Source: a virus
Length of the DNA stretch: 64,000 bases
Strand: one strand, 5' to 3'
Virus record (IMG/VR): IMGVR_UViG_3300005530_000004
Location: 1-64,000 of that record
Shown: positions 7,524 to 16,325 of the stretch, one piece after another
Position numbering within the stretch: the first letter of the stretch is position 1
Layout of the letters: every line of letters begins with the position of its first letter
Translations under genes and position numbers: made by a program
Notes under the pieces: model-generated
What the model was told of the DNA's origin: nothing
What the model saw: the letters and a program-made list of their open reading frames with translations, nothing else
The model's database searches: none

Positions 7524-9089
7524 ATGAAAGATTTTCTTAATGCTTTATTACCTTTTAGTCCATTCACAGGAATTAAAAAGACAAAATTATCTTCTTCAAT
7601 AGTAACAGCCGGTGATAAAGAATATTTTGTCCCAATACAAGCATTAATATCTAGTATAAATCTTTCACATGAATTCATTAATACACCTTTTATACGTGCT
7701 CGTCTTGTCGTTTGTGATTTAGGATTCACACAACGTCAAAGAGAATGGATAACACGACAAGGCGAGCACGGCTTTAATATATTATTATTCAAACCAAAAA
7801 TTGTAATTGGTAAGGATGTATTCTTTTGGCAAACGTGGAATAAACCCTTTTATATTAAACAAGCAGCTAAAATATGTAAAACAAGAATTATTTGGATTGA
7901 TGCAGACTGTATTGTAACTGGACCACTTAAAATATTAGATAAGTTAGTATCTGAGAGATTTACAATAATATCAGATACAGCAGCAATAAACCACAGTGGT
8001 TTTGAACACGGTACTAAAGAAGCAAGAAATAGTAAAGAGCTATATAATCTATATCCAACCTCTTCTCGTTTTGAAGCTGGTGAAATACCTAATGCTGGTG
8101 TAATAGGAATAGATGTAAATAGAGAATTAGATGCAAAAATTCTTGACAATTGGATATGGTTGATAGGTAAGTGTGTTAAGGATAAAAGATTATTAGACAA
8201 GAAAATAAAAGATAGGCACACTCAAGGATGGATTGCATGGCACGATCAAGGGGCATTACAATGGGCGATGGAAAAGTGCAATGCTACAGGCAATTCTATA
8301 AAAGATTTAAGATTTAATGACCCTAAAACTTTAAGTAAAATAAATAGTTATAAAAATTTAATAGGTAGACTACACGATATTGAAGACACTAAAATAGCTC
8401 ATTTCCCATCTGGAGATAAACCATACAAGCATTTTCCTAATACATTTAATCCAGAAGCCATACAATATCCTAAAAATAGAACGGATTTAAAAATATTTGT
8501 GCTTGGGCATAAACCAGATAAAAAAAATGGTAAATTATCTGGTCCGTGTTTAGAACACATATATTTACCAGGTATATCTAAGGAAAATGACCTTGCAGAG
8601 TCCCGTATATTTTTAACTAATAAAATAAGTTTATGTAATAAAGAATATATAGGTTTAGCAACCGCTCAATGGGATATTAAGTACAAAGATAAATGCTTAC
8701 CATTAAACGAATTGCATAAATTACCTATGCAATTAAGTAGAGTGTGGTGTGGAGCAAAATCAGACTTTTATTGGTATGAATATACAGAACAAATTCATCC
8801 AGGAATGAAAAAGTATCTTGATTATTTAATTAAAGAGTTAAATATAAAATACATTAAGCATGAAATTCCTTGGAGCAATAATTTTATAGCTCACCATTCT
8901 GTACTTAATAATCTACAGCAATGGTGGTGGAATTGCTGGTCACTGTTAAAAATAAAATTCGGTAGTAATATAAAATATGGAATGGATGGTTTTGATACAA
9001 CAAGAACTGGATCGTATCTTGCTGAGAGAATCAGTATGTTGTTCTTTTGTATGCGAGATGATTTGAAATATATACAGATACCACAATAA
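7524..9089 (+). CDS. Glycosyltransferase (GT-A fold, GT8-like)
   Basis: 521 aa. The N-terminal ~280 residues look like a GT-A transferase: WIDADCIV at ~124-131 supplies the metal-binding D-x-D, NAGVIGID near 190 and HDQGALQWAM near 240 are positioned as in GT8-like and capsule-type enzymes. The C-terminal ~180 residues start with KIFVLGHKP and include a Trp-rich patch (QQWWWNCW), perhaps a second sugar-acting or acceptor-binding domain. It sits inside the virion operon and is followed by a methyltransferase, suggesting sugar addition to a virion protein or to host surface glycan. Confidence 0.75.
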   Translation: MKDFLNALLPFSPFTGIKKTKLSSSIVTAGDKEYFVPIQALISSINLSHEFINTPFIRARLVVCDLGFTQRQREWITRQGEHGFNILLFKPKIVIGKDVFFWQTWNKPFYIKQAAKICKTRIIWIDADCIVTGPLKILDKLVSERFTIISDTAAINHSGFEHGTKEARNSKELYNLYPTSSRFEAGEIPNAGVIGIDVNRELDAKILDNWIWLIGKCVKDKRLLDKKIKDRHTQGWIAWHDQGALQWAMEKCNATGNSIKDLRFNDPKTLSKINSYKNLIGRLHDIEDTKIAHFPSGDKPYKHFPNTFNPEAIQYPKNRTDLKIFVLGHKPDKKNGKLSGPCLEHIYLPGISKENDLAESRIFLTNKISLCNKEYIGLATAQWDIKYKDKCLPLNELHKLPMQLSRVWCGAKSDFYWYEYTEQIHPGMKKYLDYLIKELNIKYIKHEIPWSNNFIAHHSVLNNLQQWWWNCWSLLKIKFGSNIKYGMDGFDTTRTGSYLAERISMLFFCMRDDLKYIQIPQ

Positions 9090-9100
9090 TATAATAAATT

Positions 9101-9676
9101 ATGAACCACGAAAAGGATCTAGTAAGTGCTGGAATACCAGATCAATTAGAGCTAATACGTTTAGTTAAGCAATTAAAAAATAAAAAGCCAATATGCGTAG
9201 AAATTGGAGCGTATATTGGAAGAACTGCAAGCGCTTTAATTCAAGGCGGTGCAGAACATGTTTATAGTATAGATTTATGGTCTGGTGATTTAACTGATGA
9301 TAGTAATTTGAAAGATTGGAGATGGGAACAAAATATAATAAAAGGTGAGAATGTACTTTCTCAATATTGTAATAATGTACCATTATTGAGTAAATGTACA
9401 CCGCTAATTGGTGACAGTATATGGTGGGCAAATAAATGGCCTTTTAAAGTTGACTTAATATTTATAGATGCTGACCATAACTATGAGTCTTGTTTATTAG
9501 ATATAAATGCTTGGTGGCCGCATCTTAAAACTGGTGGTATATTGTGTGGACATGATTATTGTGAACAATGCCCAGGGGTAATTCAAGCAGTTGATGAAGC
9601 ATTCATAAGTGAAATGGTTAATGGTAATAAAGTATCTATTGGTGGTTGGTCAATTTGGTCCATATATAAAAGTTAG
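9101..9676 (+). CDS. SAM-dependent methyltransferase (class I, Methyltransf_24 type)
   Basis: 191 aa. Motif I CVEIGAYIGRTA at ~31-42 (SAM-binding loop), VYSIDLWSG as motif II, and DLIFIDADHNYESC followed by LKTGGILCGHDY are typical of small class I methyltransferases that often accompany glycosyltransferases. Starts 11 nt after the glycosyltransferase stop, so the pair is co-translated; likely modifies the transferred sugar or a virion component. Confidence 0.8.
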   Translation: MNHEKDLVSAGIPDQLELIRLVKQLKNKKPICVEIGAYIGRTASALIQGGAEHVYSIDLWSGDLTDDSNLKDWRWEQNIIKGENVLSQYCNNVPLLSKCTPLIGDSIWWANKWPFKVDLIFIDADHNYESCLLDINAWWPHLKTGGILCGHDYCEQCPGVIQAVDEAFISEMVNGNKVSIGGWSIWSIYKS

Positions 9677-9703
9677 ATACAAAAGTTAGATATAAAGTTA
9701 AAT

Positions 9704-10276
9704 ATGCCATTAGAAGGGCCACATTATTTTTCAACAGTTAGTAATCCTGGTGGAAGCTGGAATAACCCTTCTTTCGCAGAAAATGCACCTGACGGCTCAA
9801 GTGCAACATGGAATGCGTCACCAACAAACCCTGATTGGTTACTATTTACTAGCTGGCAATTTATATTCTCTACACCAGCTGTTTTAATACCTAGAGGATT
9901 TATAATTGAAATATTTGCTAAATCTCTTGCTCAAACAATAAATTTTTATACTCAGCTATTGGTTAATGGTTTAGTATACGGCAGAACGGCAGTAAAAAAT
10001 ATACCTGTACCTACAGCTTTTCAGTGGTTTACAGTAGCAGATTCAACATGGGATGAAACAGGATTTTCTGTAATCAATAGTCCTAGTGATATTGGTTTTC
10101 AACTTCATTTTGATAGTCCAATAGGTCAAATTTTTATTGACTCTGCTAGAATGACTGTACAATATAATGATGGATTTTTCGATCCTGGATATGGGTTCAG
10201 TAAAAGAACCAGAAGATTCAAATCTACACGAAATCATCAAACAAAAATAGTCTCACAAGTAAGATTTAATGGGTAA
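9704..10276 (+). CDS. Virion structural protein, beta-rich
   Basis: 190 aa rich in aromatic, Ser, Thr and Asn residues (GSWNNPSFAENAPDGSSATW), ending in a basic tail (SKRTRRFKSTRNHQTK). It has the look of a jelly-roll or lectin-like phage structural protein. Role inferred from position between virion genes. Confidence 0.55.
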   Translation: MPLEGPHYFSTVSNPGGSWNNPSFAENAPDGSSATWNASPTNPDWLLFTSWQFIFSTPAVLIPRGFIIEIFAKSLAQTINFYTQLLVNGLVYGRTAVKNIPVPTAFQWFTVADSTWDETGFSVINSPSDIGFQLHFDSPIGQIFIDSARMTVQYNDGFFDPGYGFSKRTRRFKSTRNHQTKIVSQVRFNG

Positions 10277-10292
10277 CAGGTAATATATTATT

Positions 10293-10778
10293 ATGGGACG
10301 AGTATACTCCGTTTCTTTTGAACAAATTACTGTAAGCGCACTGCAAGATTTATTTGAATTATTTTTTCCTTCTAGCACTTATAAATCTCTAAGAATACTT
10401 AGACAATGGTTAAATTGTTCTGATACAACTTTGCCAGCATCAACATTTTTGCCTATTCGTAGTAGAATATTGCCATCTGTTGTCACTAATGGTTCTGGTG
10501 GTGGAACAGCTAAAATTGGTAGAACTGATCCAGGAGATTCTGCTGCAAGCTTTACTGCTAAATGTAATAACACTACTAAAGCTACAACAACTAGTTTATC
10601 TCCAGAAATAGTGTACGATGATGGATTTCAATTATATCAAGGACATGAATGGATGTATGATAAGCCACCAGTAATTATTGGTGGACAAGGACAAAGTTTT
10701 GTAATGGAGTTATTAGGAGTACCAGGAAGCTTTTCAGTAAAGATGTCAGGTGGATTAGTGGTTGAAGAAGCTGGTTGA
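10293..10778 (+). CDS. Virion structural protein ('RVYSVSF' type)
   Basis: 161 aa. The start MGRVYSVSFEQITVSALQD, the central loop around NNTTKATTT and the ending SFVMELLGVPGSFSVKMSGG match a pattern I associate with small phage structural proteins that begin [S/G]R-x-Y-x-V-x-F and continue A-x-Q-D-L-F-E. Role unknown, probably head or tail decoration. Confidence 0.55.
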   Translation: MGRVYSVSFEQITVSALQDLFELFFPSSTYKSLRILRQWLNCSDTTLPASTFLPIRSRILPSVVTNGSGGGTAKIGRTDPGDSAASFTAKCNNTTKATTTSLSPEIVYDDGFQLYQGHEWMYDKPPVIIGGQGQSFVMELLGVPGSFSVKMSGGLVVEEAG

Positions 10779-10813
10779 TATTGGTTGATATTGGTTAATA
10801 AGTATATTGAACC

Positions 10814-12874
10814 ATGAAAAAAGAAATATTTCCTGCATTAGAGTGGATGCAGGAACTTCAAGATCCCGAAATACAGCTTAAAGATCGAACAAAGTTCGGT
10901 CCTTGGTTTTTTGGTCAAAGAAATTATCATGCAACTGCAATAGCAAGTAGTTTTGCATACGGTAGAATAAGTATACTGCAAGGGAAGTCGTCTAAAGGAA
11001 TTTCTCAGTCAGAGTCAACCGCACAAGAATCAATTGCAAAACATTTATCTAGTACAGTATATGTACAATCAGAATCTAATAGTAATTTCTATCTTGCCAA
11101 TTTACTTTTATTAAAAAGTACGTCGATATGTCAGAGCTTTGCCGGTGGAACTGAAACAGATGTAACTAAAGTGCAGCAATTAAAAGGATCTACTAAATCT
11201 TATTCTATATCATTATGCACACCTATATATTATGTAAATTTTGCTAGTGCATTTGTATCACAATCATATTTCTTTGAAAATACAAAATCTAAGGTAGTAA
11301 ATCTTCAAAGTAAAACAATATCTAACAATAGATTCTTTGCTGCACCGGCTGGACCTTTTGCTAAGCTACTAAAATTAACTAGTATATCAATATGTCAGTC
11401 TAAATCATTAGCTGAGATAACTAGAGCATTCAATTTATATTCTACGATTATTTCACAATCTTTAAGTAAGGCATCTGATTCAATAACCAGAAAGTTGTCC
11501 AGTAATATAATTGCTCAAAGTATATCTAAGCCAAATAAAAATCTAAAAATAAACTTAACATCTAATGCTAATTCTATTTCTAAGTTATCTGCACCAAAAA
11601 GTATAAAACAAGGTTTGCACAGCAGATTTTATAGTGAAAGTATTATTGGTGGATCAGGAATAATAACTAGACCGTTATCTGCTAAATCAAATTCTCAATC
11701 ATTCCCTAAACAAACTACAACTCTGTCCAAGAAAATAAATATTAATAGTAAAATGGTAAGTCAAAGTATATCTCGTGCTGGAGAAACAGTAACTAGACTA
11801 GTCAACGGTGTTGCTGAAAGTATTTCTATTGCTCAAAGATCATTTGGTTCAGTGCATAGATTATTTGTAAGTAATTCAGTTTCTCCAAGCTTTAGCAAAG
11901 CTACTGGCGGGTATATTACAAAGAATATACACTCCTCTATGTATTCACAAGTATTAGTACATGGTAGTGAAACAGTTACTAGACCGCTTGCAGCAAAGAG
12001 TGCTTCACAAAATCCTTTTCATGGTAATCAATCGGTTCTACTTGAATTAAATAGTAAAGCTGCGGCAGCTACAATATCTTCTGGACAAGAGAATATATCT
12101 AAGCCTTTAGCTGCAAAAGGTATATCACAGAATCCATTTCATTCTAATCCAAATATATTTAGGCAATTGCAAGCTAAAGCACAAGCAGAGTCTTTTGCAA
12201 AAGCTAATGGTATAAATAAGAAATTAGGGTTAAGTGCTAAATCTATTTCTCAAAGTGAAGCACACACTCAAGAAATAGTATCTCGTCCATTGGCTTCTAA
12301 AATAATTGCTCAAGAATATTCAGATGCAGATATACGTATAGCTAGACATGTTAATAGTGTATCAGTAACTCAAAGCAATTCTAATGTACAAGAAAAAGTA
12401 CTTAGACCAATGCAGTCTAAAACTGTTGTACAATCAGTGTCAATTAAAAGCAATCAAACAATAAAAAGATTACTTGCTAGTACAACACAAATTGATACAC
12501 ATTCTCTTGCTCAAAATCCAAATAAGAAGATTAATTTACTAACTAAAGCTATTTCTAAATCAGATGCTTCTGGAAATGAGATAGTAAGTAGAAAGTTATC
12601 TTCTAAGAGTGTAGACCAATCTCAATTACATTCAAATGGATTGAACATATTAGTTAATATGTATGGATCAGCAATATCTACAAGTAGTGCTAGATCTGAT
12701 TTAATGAATAAGAGAATAGACTTACACTCAGAGATAATTATTCAAAGCTATATTGCTGCGACTGATAATTATCTAGGTAATAAGGAATCGGAAGTCACGT
12801 TTGCAGAACCGCGAGTAGATCAAGACGCAATTAATCTTGCACCGTTTAATTATGGGACGAATAAGCAGATATAA
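10814..12874 (+). CDS. Long repetitive fibre-like protein
   Basis: 686 aa. After a ~45-residue unique head (ALEWMQELQDPE), nearly the whole protein is a degenerate tandem array with a period near 25 residues: L-x-[SA]-K-[ST]-x-[SA]-Q-S, a variable stretch, then [EN]-x-[IV]-[ST]-[RK]-x-L (e.g. VTRPLAAKSASQN, ISKPLAAKGISQN, VSRPLASKIIAQE). This suggests an extended beta-helical or trimeric shaft. The same repeat recurs at the C-terminus of the LamG-like protein at 13660, so the two may build one fibre. The last ~45 residues are non-repetitive (SEVTFAEPRVDQDAINL). Confidence 0.7.
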   Translation: MKKEIFPALEWMQELQDPEIQLKDRTKFGPWFFGQRNYHATAIASSFAYGRISILQGKSSKGISQSESTAQESIAKHLSSTVYVQSESNSNFYLANLLLLKSTSICQSFAGGTETDVTKVQQLKGSTKSYSISLCTPIYYVNFASAFVSQSYFFENTKSKVVNLQSKTISNNRFFAAPAGPFAKLLKLTSISICQSKSLAEITRAFNLYSTIISQSLSKASDSITRKLSSNIIAQSISKPNKNLKINLTSNANSISKLSAPKSIKQGLHSRFYSESIIGGSGIITRPLSAKSNSQSFPKQTTTLSKKININSKMVSQSISRAGETVTRLVNGVAESISIAQRSFGSVHRLFVSNSVSPSFSKATGGYITKNIHSSMYSQVLVHGSETVTRPLAAKSASQNPFHGNQSVLLELNSKAAAATISSGQENISKPLAAKGISQNPFHSNPNIFRQLQAKAQAESFAKANGINKKLGLSAKSISQSEAHTQEIVSRPLASKIIAQEYSDADIRIARHVNSVSVTQSNSNVQEKVLRPMQSKTVVQSVSIKSNQTIKRLLASTTQIDTHSLAQNPNKKINLLTKAISKSDASGNEIVSRKLSSKSVDQSQLHSNGLNILVNMYGSAISTSSARSDLMNKRIDLHSEIIIQSYIAATDNYLGNKESEVTFAEPRVDQDAINLAPFNYGTNKQI

Positions 12875-12891
12875 GAAACAAGGAAATAGAA

Positions 12892-13254
12892 ATGGCAGTA
12901 AATCCTAGACAACAGTTTTGTTTAGATAGTGCAAATAATTATAAGTCATTCGCTGCTAATCTGGAAGCATTAGTTTTACAAGCTCAAACTTTACAATCTC
13001 GTGCATCAAAAGAAGGGGCATCTAATTTACTGCAAAATCAACAAACTGCTCCAATTGGTCCTGATGGCGTTATTTCTGCAACTCCTGATGGAACGCCAAA
13101 TACAGCGCATCCAATTGTGGCATTAGGAATTTCATGGACAGCATATAATGGAATAGATATTGCAATTACCCAACTATTAAACTTATGGAATAATCAAGTT
13201 GTCGGACAAATTGATATGAAGCAATATTGTCTTGATATTCAAACAGGTAAATAG
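12892..13254 (+). CDS. Virion-module protein, unknown
   Basis: 120 aa with an AAGGAAAT ribosome site. Helical N-terminus (SANNYKSFAANLEALVLQAQ) and a central Gly/Pro/Thr loop. Not recognised; between two surface proteins. Confidence 0.45.
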   Translation: MAVNPRQQFCLDSANNYKSFAANLEALVLQAQTLQSRASKEGASNLLQNQQTAPIGPDGVISATPDGTPNTAHPIVALGISWTAYNGIDIAITQLLNLWNNQVVGQIDMKQYCLDIQTGK

Positions 13255-13257
13255 TCA

Positions 13258-13647
13258 ATGGGTATAGCACGAACATCTGGATTTCTAATAGGTACTAGTA
13301 GTACTGTTGGCGATACAATTGCTAATGGTGCTTCTGATACTGGATTAGGTATTGTTGATTTATTAGGTAATGATACATCAATAGGTGAAGCAGATTTATA
13401 TTTATATGCAACATCTACTGTAACTGTTGGTACAATTGATGTTTATTTTAATAAACAACAAGAATCTGGCGGTACAGTATTAAATGCTACACCCGACTTG
13501 CAAATTACACCTATAAATGGAACTGTTAAATACTTTCTTGGACGAATATCTGTAGGAAGATATTTTGGTGCTAAAATTATTAATAATGCAACAGGTGCAT
13601 CTTTAACTAATGTTTCTCTTGGATATGATTTGTATAAAGCAAGCTAA
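13258..13647 (+). CDS. Small virion surface protein, beta-rich
   Basis: 129 aa, Gly/Thr/Ser-rich with alternating hydrophobics (ADLYLYATSTVTVGTIDVYF), consistent with an all-beta decoration or tail-surface protein. Starts 3 nt after the previous stop. No precise family. Confidence 0.5.
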   Translation: MGIARTSGFLIGTSSTVGDTIANGASDTGLGIVDLLGNDTSIGEADLYLYATSTVTVGTIDVYFNKQQESGGTVLNATPDLQITPINGTVKYFLGRISVGRYFGAKIINNATGASLTNVSLGYDLYKAS

Positions 13648-13659
13648 ATATAAAGTGTA

Positions 13660-14817
13660 ATGATTACAGCAAGTTATCAAAATACCCCAACTGCATTATC
13701 AGAGTTAGACTCTGATTTTGTTAAGTATTTTGGTATGCCTGCTTTATTAACTATTCCATGCAAAGGTCCAGAAAAGAAAGCGTATGATTTTAGTAGGAAT
13801 AAATCGGGTAGAAATACTGGAACATTAAATGGTGGCGTTACCGTCGTGCCGGCGAGTGCGGGGATTTTCGGAGCGGGGTGGAAGTTAAATGGTACGAATC
13901 AGTATCTTTTAATGCCCGACATGAAGCTTACTTCCGCATGGGTCTCAATGACCATCGTGCCGACGACAGTGACGGGCGACCTGCGCATCTTATCGCAAGC
14001 CAGCGGCGCAACGAATCAGGGTGGCGCGTTGGCAATCAACCAATCGAGCGGAGAACACGGATCGGTCTGGGTTTGGACGGGTGGTGCGATGCTGCGACTT
14101 TGCGCAGATGCGACTCTCGTTGCCGGCCAGCGGAATCATCTCGATTTCCTCTTTTTCGGGGGAACTTGCACGATGTATTTCAACGGGCAGGTTCAAATGA
14201 CTCAGACGAGCGGATTCGCTTTCAACGGCGTGCCATTGACGTTTTTCGGTAAATATGTGGGCAGCTTCGGAAATACTTTCCCAGGGGTGGCGTACCAAGT
14301 TTCGCTTTTCAAAACGCAGCCGACAGCCGCCCAAGTATCTACATTATATAATTCATTAAAATATGGTAAACCATTCAAATTGTTTGCTACACCTAGAATA
14401 AGAAGATTATATTCTTTTGGTACATCTAATATACCTTTAGCATTAACTGGAAAATCATTATCATATTCTTTTAGTGAATCAAGAATATCTACAGCAAGAA
14501 AGTTGTCTGCACAATCTGAATCTCAAAGTCTATTAAGTGCAAGACAAGCAATACTGCAAGGCTTATATTCACAATCTATAGATCAATCAATAAATCATGC
14601 TTCGGAAAATATAGGTAAAGCTTTATCATCTAAAGCACTTGAATATTCTATTGGCCAGGGCAATACAAATGTTTTACGTAAGCTCCATGCTGAATCAACT
14701 TCTCAAACATCATTGATAGCAAGCTATGCAAGTACAAAATTTGAACTATTAAGTATGAGAAGATACTCTTCTCAATACTTCGTACAAAGTGGTTCAGCGG
14801 AAGATACAGGACAATAA
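13660..14817 (+). CDS. LamG/concanavalin-like jelly-roll protein with fibre repeats
   Basis: 385 aa. Residues ~25-230 form a laminin-G/concanavalin-A-like domain: AYDFSRNKSGRNTGTLNGG, FGAGWKLNGTNQYLLMPD, GTCTMYFNGQVQ, and VSLFKTQPTAAQVSTLYNS, the usual end of LamG_3 domains. Such domains bind glycans. After PFKLFATPRIRRLYSF the last ~130 residues repeat the L-x-x-K-S-x-S-Q-S pattern of the 686-aa fibre. Base use is split: 13832-14335 is conspicuously GC-rich with GC-ending codons, while both ends are AT-rich, so the lectin domain looks imported into an existing fibre gene. Confidence 0.75.
   Translation: MITASYQNTPTALSELDSDFVKYFGMPALLTIPCKGPEKKAYDFSRNKSGRNTGTLNGGVTVVPASAGIFGAGWKLNGTNQYLLMPDMKLTSAWVSMTIVPTTVTGDLRILSQASGATNQGGALAINQSSGEHGSVWVWTGGAMLRLCADATLVAGQRNHLDFLFFGGTCTMYFNGQVQMTQTSGFAFNGVPLTFFGKYVGSFGNTFPGVAYQVSLFKTQPTAAQVSTLYNSLKYGKPFKLFATPRIRRLYSFGTSNIPLALTGKSLSYSFSESRISTARKLSAQSESQSLLSARQAILQGLYSQSIDQSINHASENIGKALSSKALEYSIGQGNTNVLRKLHAESTSQTSLIASYASTKFELLSMRRYSSQYFVQSGSAEDTGQ
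13832..14335 (+). other. GC-rich horizontally acquired segment inside a gene
   Basis: Abrupt change at ~13832 (from AAATACTGGAACATTAAAT to GTGCCGGCGAGTGCGGGG) and back at ~14335. The segment keeps the reading frame and covers almost exactly the lectin-like domain. The heptamer that is common elsewhere in the window is absent here. Confidence 0.7.
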
Positions 14818-15386
14818 TGTTAACAGAAGTTGTTGAACATCTTAGTAAAGAATATAATTGGGATGTTGAGGTATACGAAGATGAAGAGTTTAGAGATATT
14901 ATAGTAGATAGTATAGATTATACAGGTATTTATCAAGTATCTAATTATGGTAGAGTCTGGAGTATAAAAAGACAGTCGTTTTTAAAAGAAGGTAGAAGTT
15001 CTAATGGATACTTACATGTAACATTATGCAAAAATAAAATACATAAAACTTATTCAATACATAAATTAGTTTTAACAGCTTTTAAAAGACCTAAAAAATG
15101 GTTTGAAGAATGTCGTCATTTAGATAGAGATAGACAAAACAATCATATAGATAATCTTGAGTGGGGTAGTAATTGTGACAACTATAAAGATAGAATAAGG
15201 CATGGAACGGACAATAAAAGAAATGAAGACCACCATATGGCAATCTTGACAAATGAACAAGTAATAGAAATAAGGGATAAATATAAAACTGGAAAATATT
15301 CTCAAAGAGACTTAGCAAAAGAATACTCAGTTACACAAGTTAATATTTGGTATATTGTTAATTATATTACATTTGAGGATATTTAA
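14817..15386 (+). CDS. NUMOD4/HNH homing-type endonuclease
   Basis: 189 aa. N-terminal NUMOD4-like segment (TGIYQVSNYGRVWSIKR, about 40-56), then HNH core: YSIHKLVLTAF, CRHLDRDRQNNHIDNLEW with the H..N..H residues, and SNCDNYKD. The C-terminal ~50 residues (LTNEQVIEIRDKY, YSQRDLAKEYSVTQ) form a helix-turn-helix DNA-binding module. The ATG overlaps the stop of the LamG gene, and the next gene begins immediately after its stop, so it is an intergenic homing endonuclease that inserted into the virion operon. Confidence 0.85.
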   Translation: MLTEVVEHLSKEYNWDVEVYEDEEFRDIIVDSIDYTGIYQVSNYGRVWSIKRQSFLKEGRSSNGYLHVTLCKNKIHKTYSIHKLVLTAFKRPKKWFEECRHLDRDRQNNHIDNLEWGSNCDNYKDRIRHGTDNKRNEDHHMAILTNEQVIEIRDKYKTGKYSQRDLAKEYSVTQVNIWYIVNYITFEDI

Positions 15387-16172
15387 GTGGCTAACATTCT
15401 AGTCGTTGGTTCTGATAATTTATTAACTATAGATAAATTGATGCAACCTAACAGTGATCCACCCAATTATATAAATAATGCTACAATAATTTGGACATTA
15501 ATAGATCAAAGTAATAATACTGTAGGAACCGGCAGTTATACATATGTAAATGGAAGCAACGGTGAATATCAAGCAGTAATTCCTGCATCATTAAGTACAA
15601 CATTAGTTGCTAATAATACTTATACATTAAATCAAAATGTGACTGCAACAGGATTTGTTTCATTATTCAAAGATACTTATCTTGCAAGAACCCCACAATC
15701 TGCGCAGTTTACTTACTGCGTAAGAAAAGATATAGAGAATATATTCGGCTCAGTAAATGTTAAAAAATGGGCGGATATTGATGCTGATGGAGACCCACAA
15801 AAGATAGATGCAAAAATAAATTGGGCGCTACAATTAAGTTATGATTATGTGAACTCTAAATTATCTGGTGGCCCATATGTAATACCATTAGCAGGTAAGT
15901 ATCCCGTTATAATAACTTGCCAAGCAAAGCTTGCAGCAGTAGAAATATATGAAGCAAGGGGCTTGCAAAATTTTGATGAGCAAGGAAAACCTATTCATCA
16001 ATTGCAAAACTCTAAATCTTGGGCAGATAATATATTGGCCCAAATAAGGGCTGGAATATTACGATTGCCAAATGCTTTACCACAAGATATTGGCGGAACA
16101 ATAGTACCACAAGCAGTTAGAATATCAAGATCAAGACTATCTGGATGTGGTTATCCGTTTATAAATTGGTAG
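15387..16172 (+). CDS. Head-tail connector, Mu gp36-like, with N-terminal Ig-like domain
   Basis: 261 aa, GTG start directly after the HNH stop. Residues ~1-105 look like a small beta-sandwich (IWTLIDQSNNTVGTGSYTYV, YTLNQNVTA). Residues ~110-235 resemble DUF1320/Mu gp36: CVRKDIENIFGSVNVKKWAD, then WALQLSYDYVNSKLSGGPY, IPLAG and CQAKLAAVEIYEARG. Such proteins sit at the head-tail interface. The fusion to an Ig/BppU-like module is unusual, since Mu gp36 is only ~140 aa. Confidence 0.6.
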   Translation: MANILVVGSDNLLTIDKLMQPNSDPPNYINNATIIWTLIDQSNNTVGTGSYTYVNGSNGEYQAVIPASLSTTLVANNTYTLNQNVTATGFVSLFKDTYLARTPQSAQFTYCVRKDIENIFGSVNVKKWADIDADGDPQKIDAKINWALQLSYDYVNSKLSGGPYVIPLAGKYPVIITCQAKLAAVEIYEARGLQNFDEQGKPIHQLQNSKSWADNILAQIRAGILRLPNALPQDIGGTIVPQAVRISRSRLSGCGYPFINW

Positions 16173-16179
16173 ACTGATA

Positions 16180-16325
16180 ATGATATTTCCAATATACTTG
16201 GCAAATAATAAAGTAGCAGTATTAGATCTAAAAATAGTTTCAACTTAATAAAAGAGCAACTAGAATTTTATACTAAAATAATTGATCAAATAAGTATAAT
16301 AGATGAGGAACAAACAATATCATGA
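16180..16325 (+). pseudogene. Small frameshifted ORF before the gpF-like gene
   Basis: ATG 16180 opens MIFPIYLANNKVAVLD and stops at 16248. In the -1 frame the reading continues sensibly (NLIKEQLEFYTKIIDQ, then IIDEEQTIS) to a stop at 16325 that overlaps the next start, as real phage genes do. The switch would lie around the A5 run at 16230-16234. No canonical slippery heptamer is present, so a decayed gene or a homopolymer sequence error is more likely than programmed frameshifting. Confidence 0.35.
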
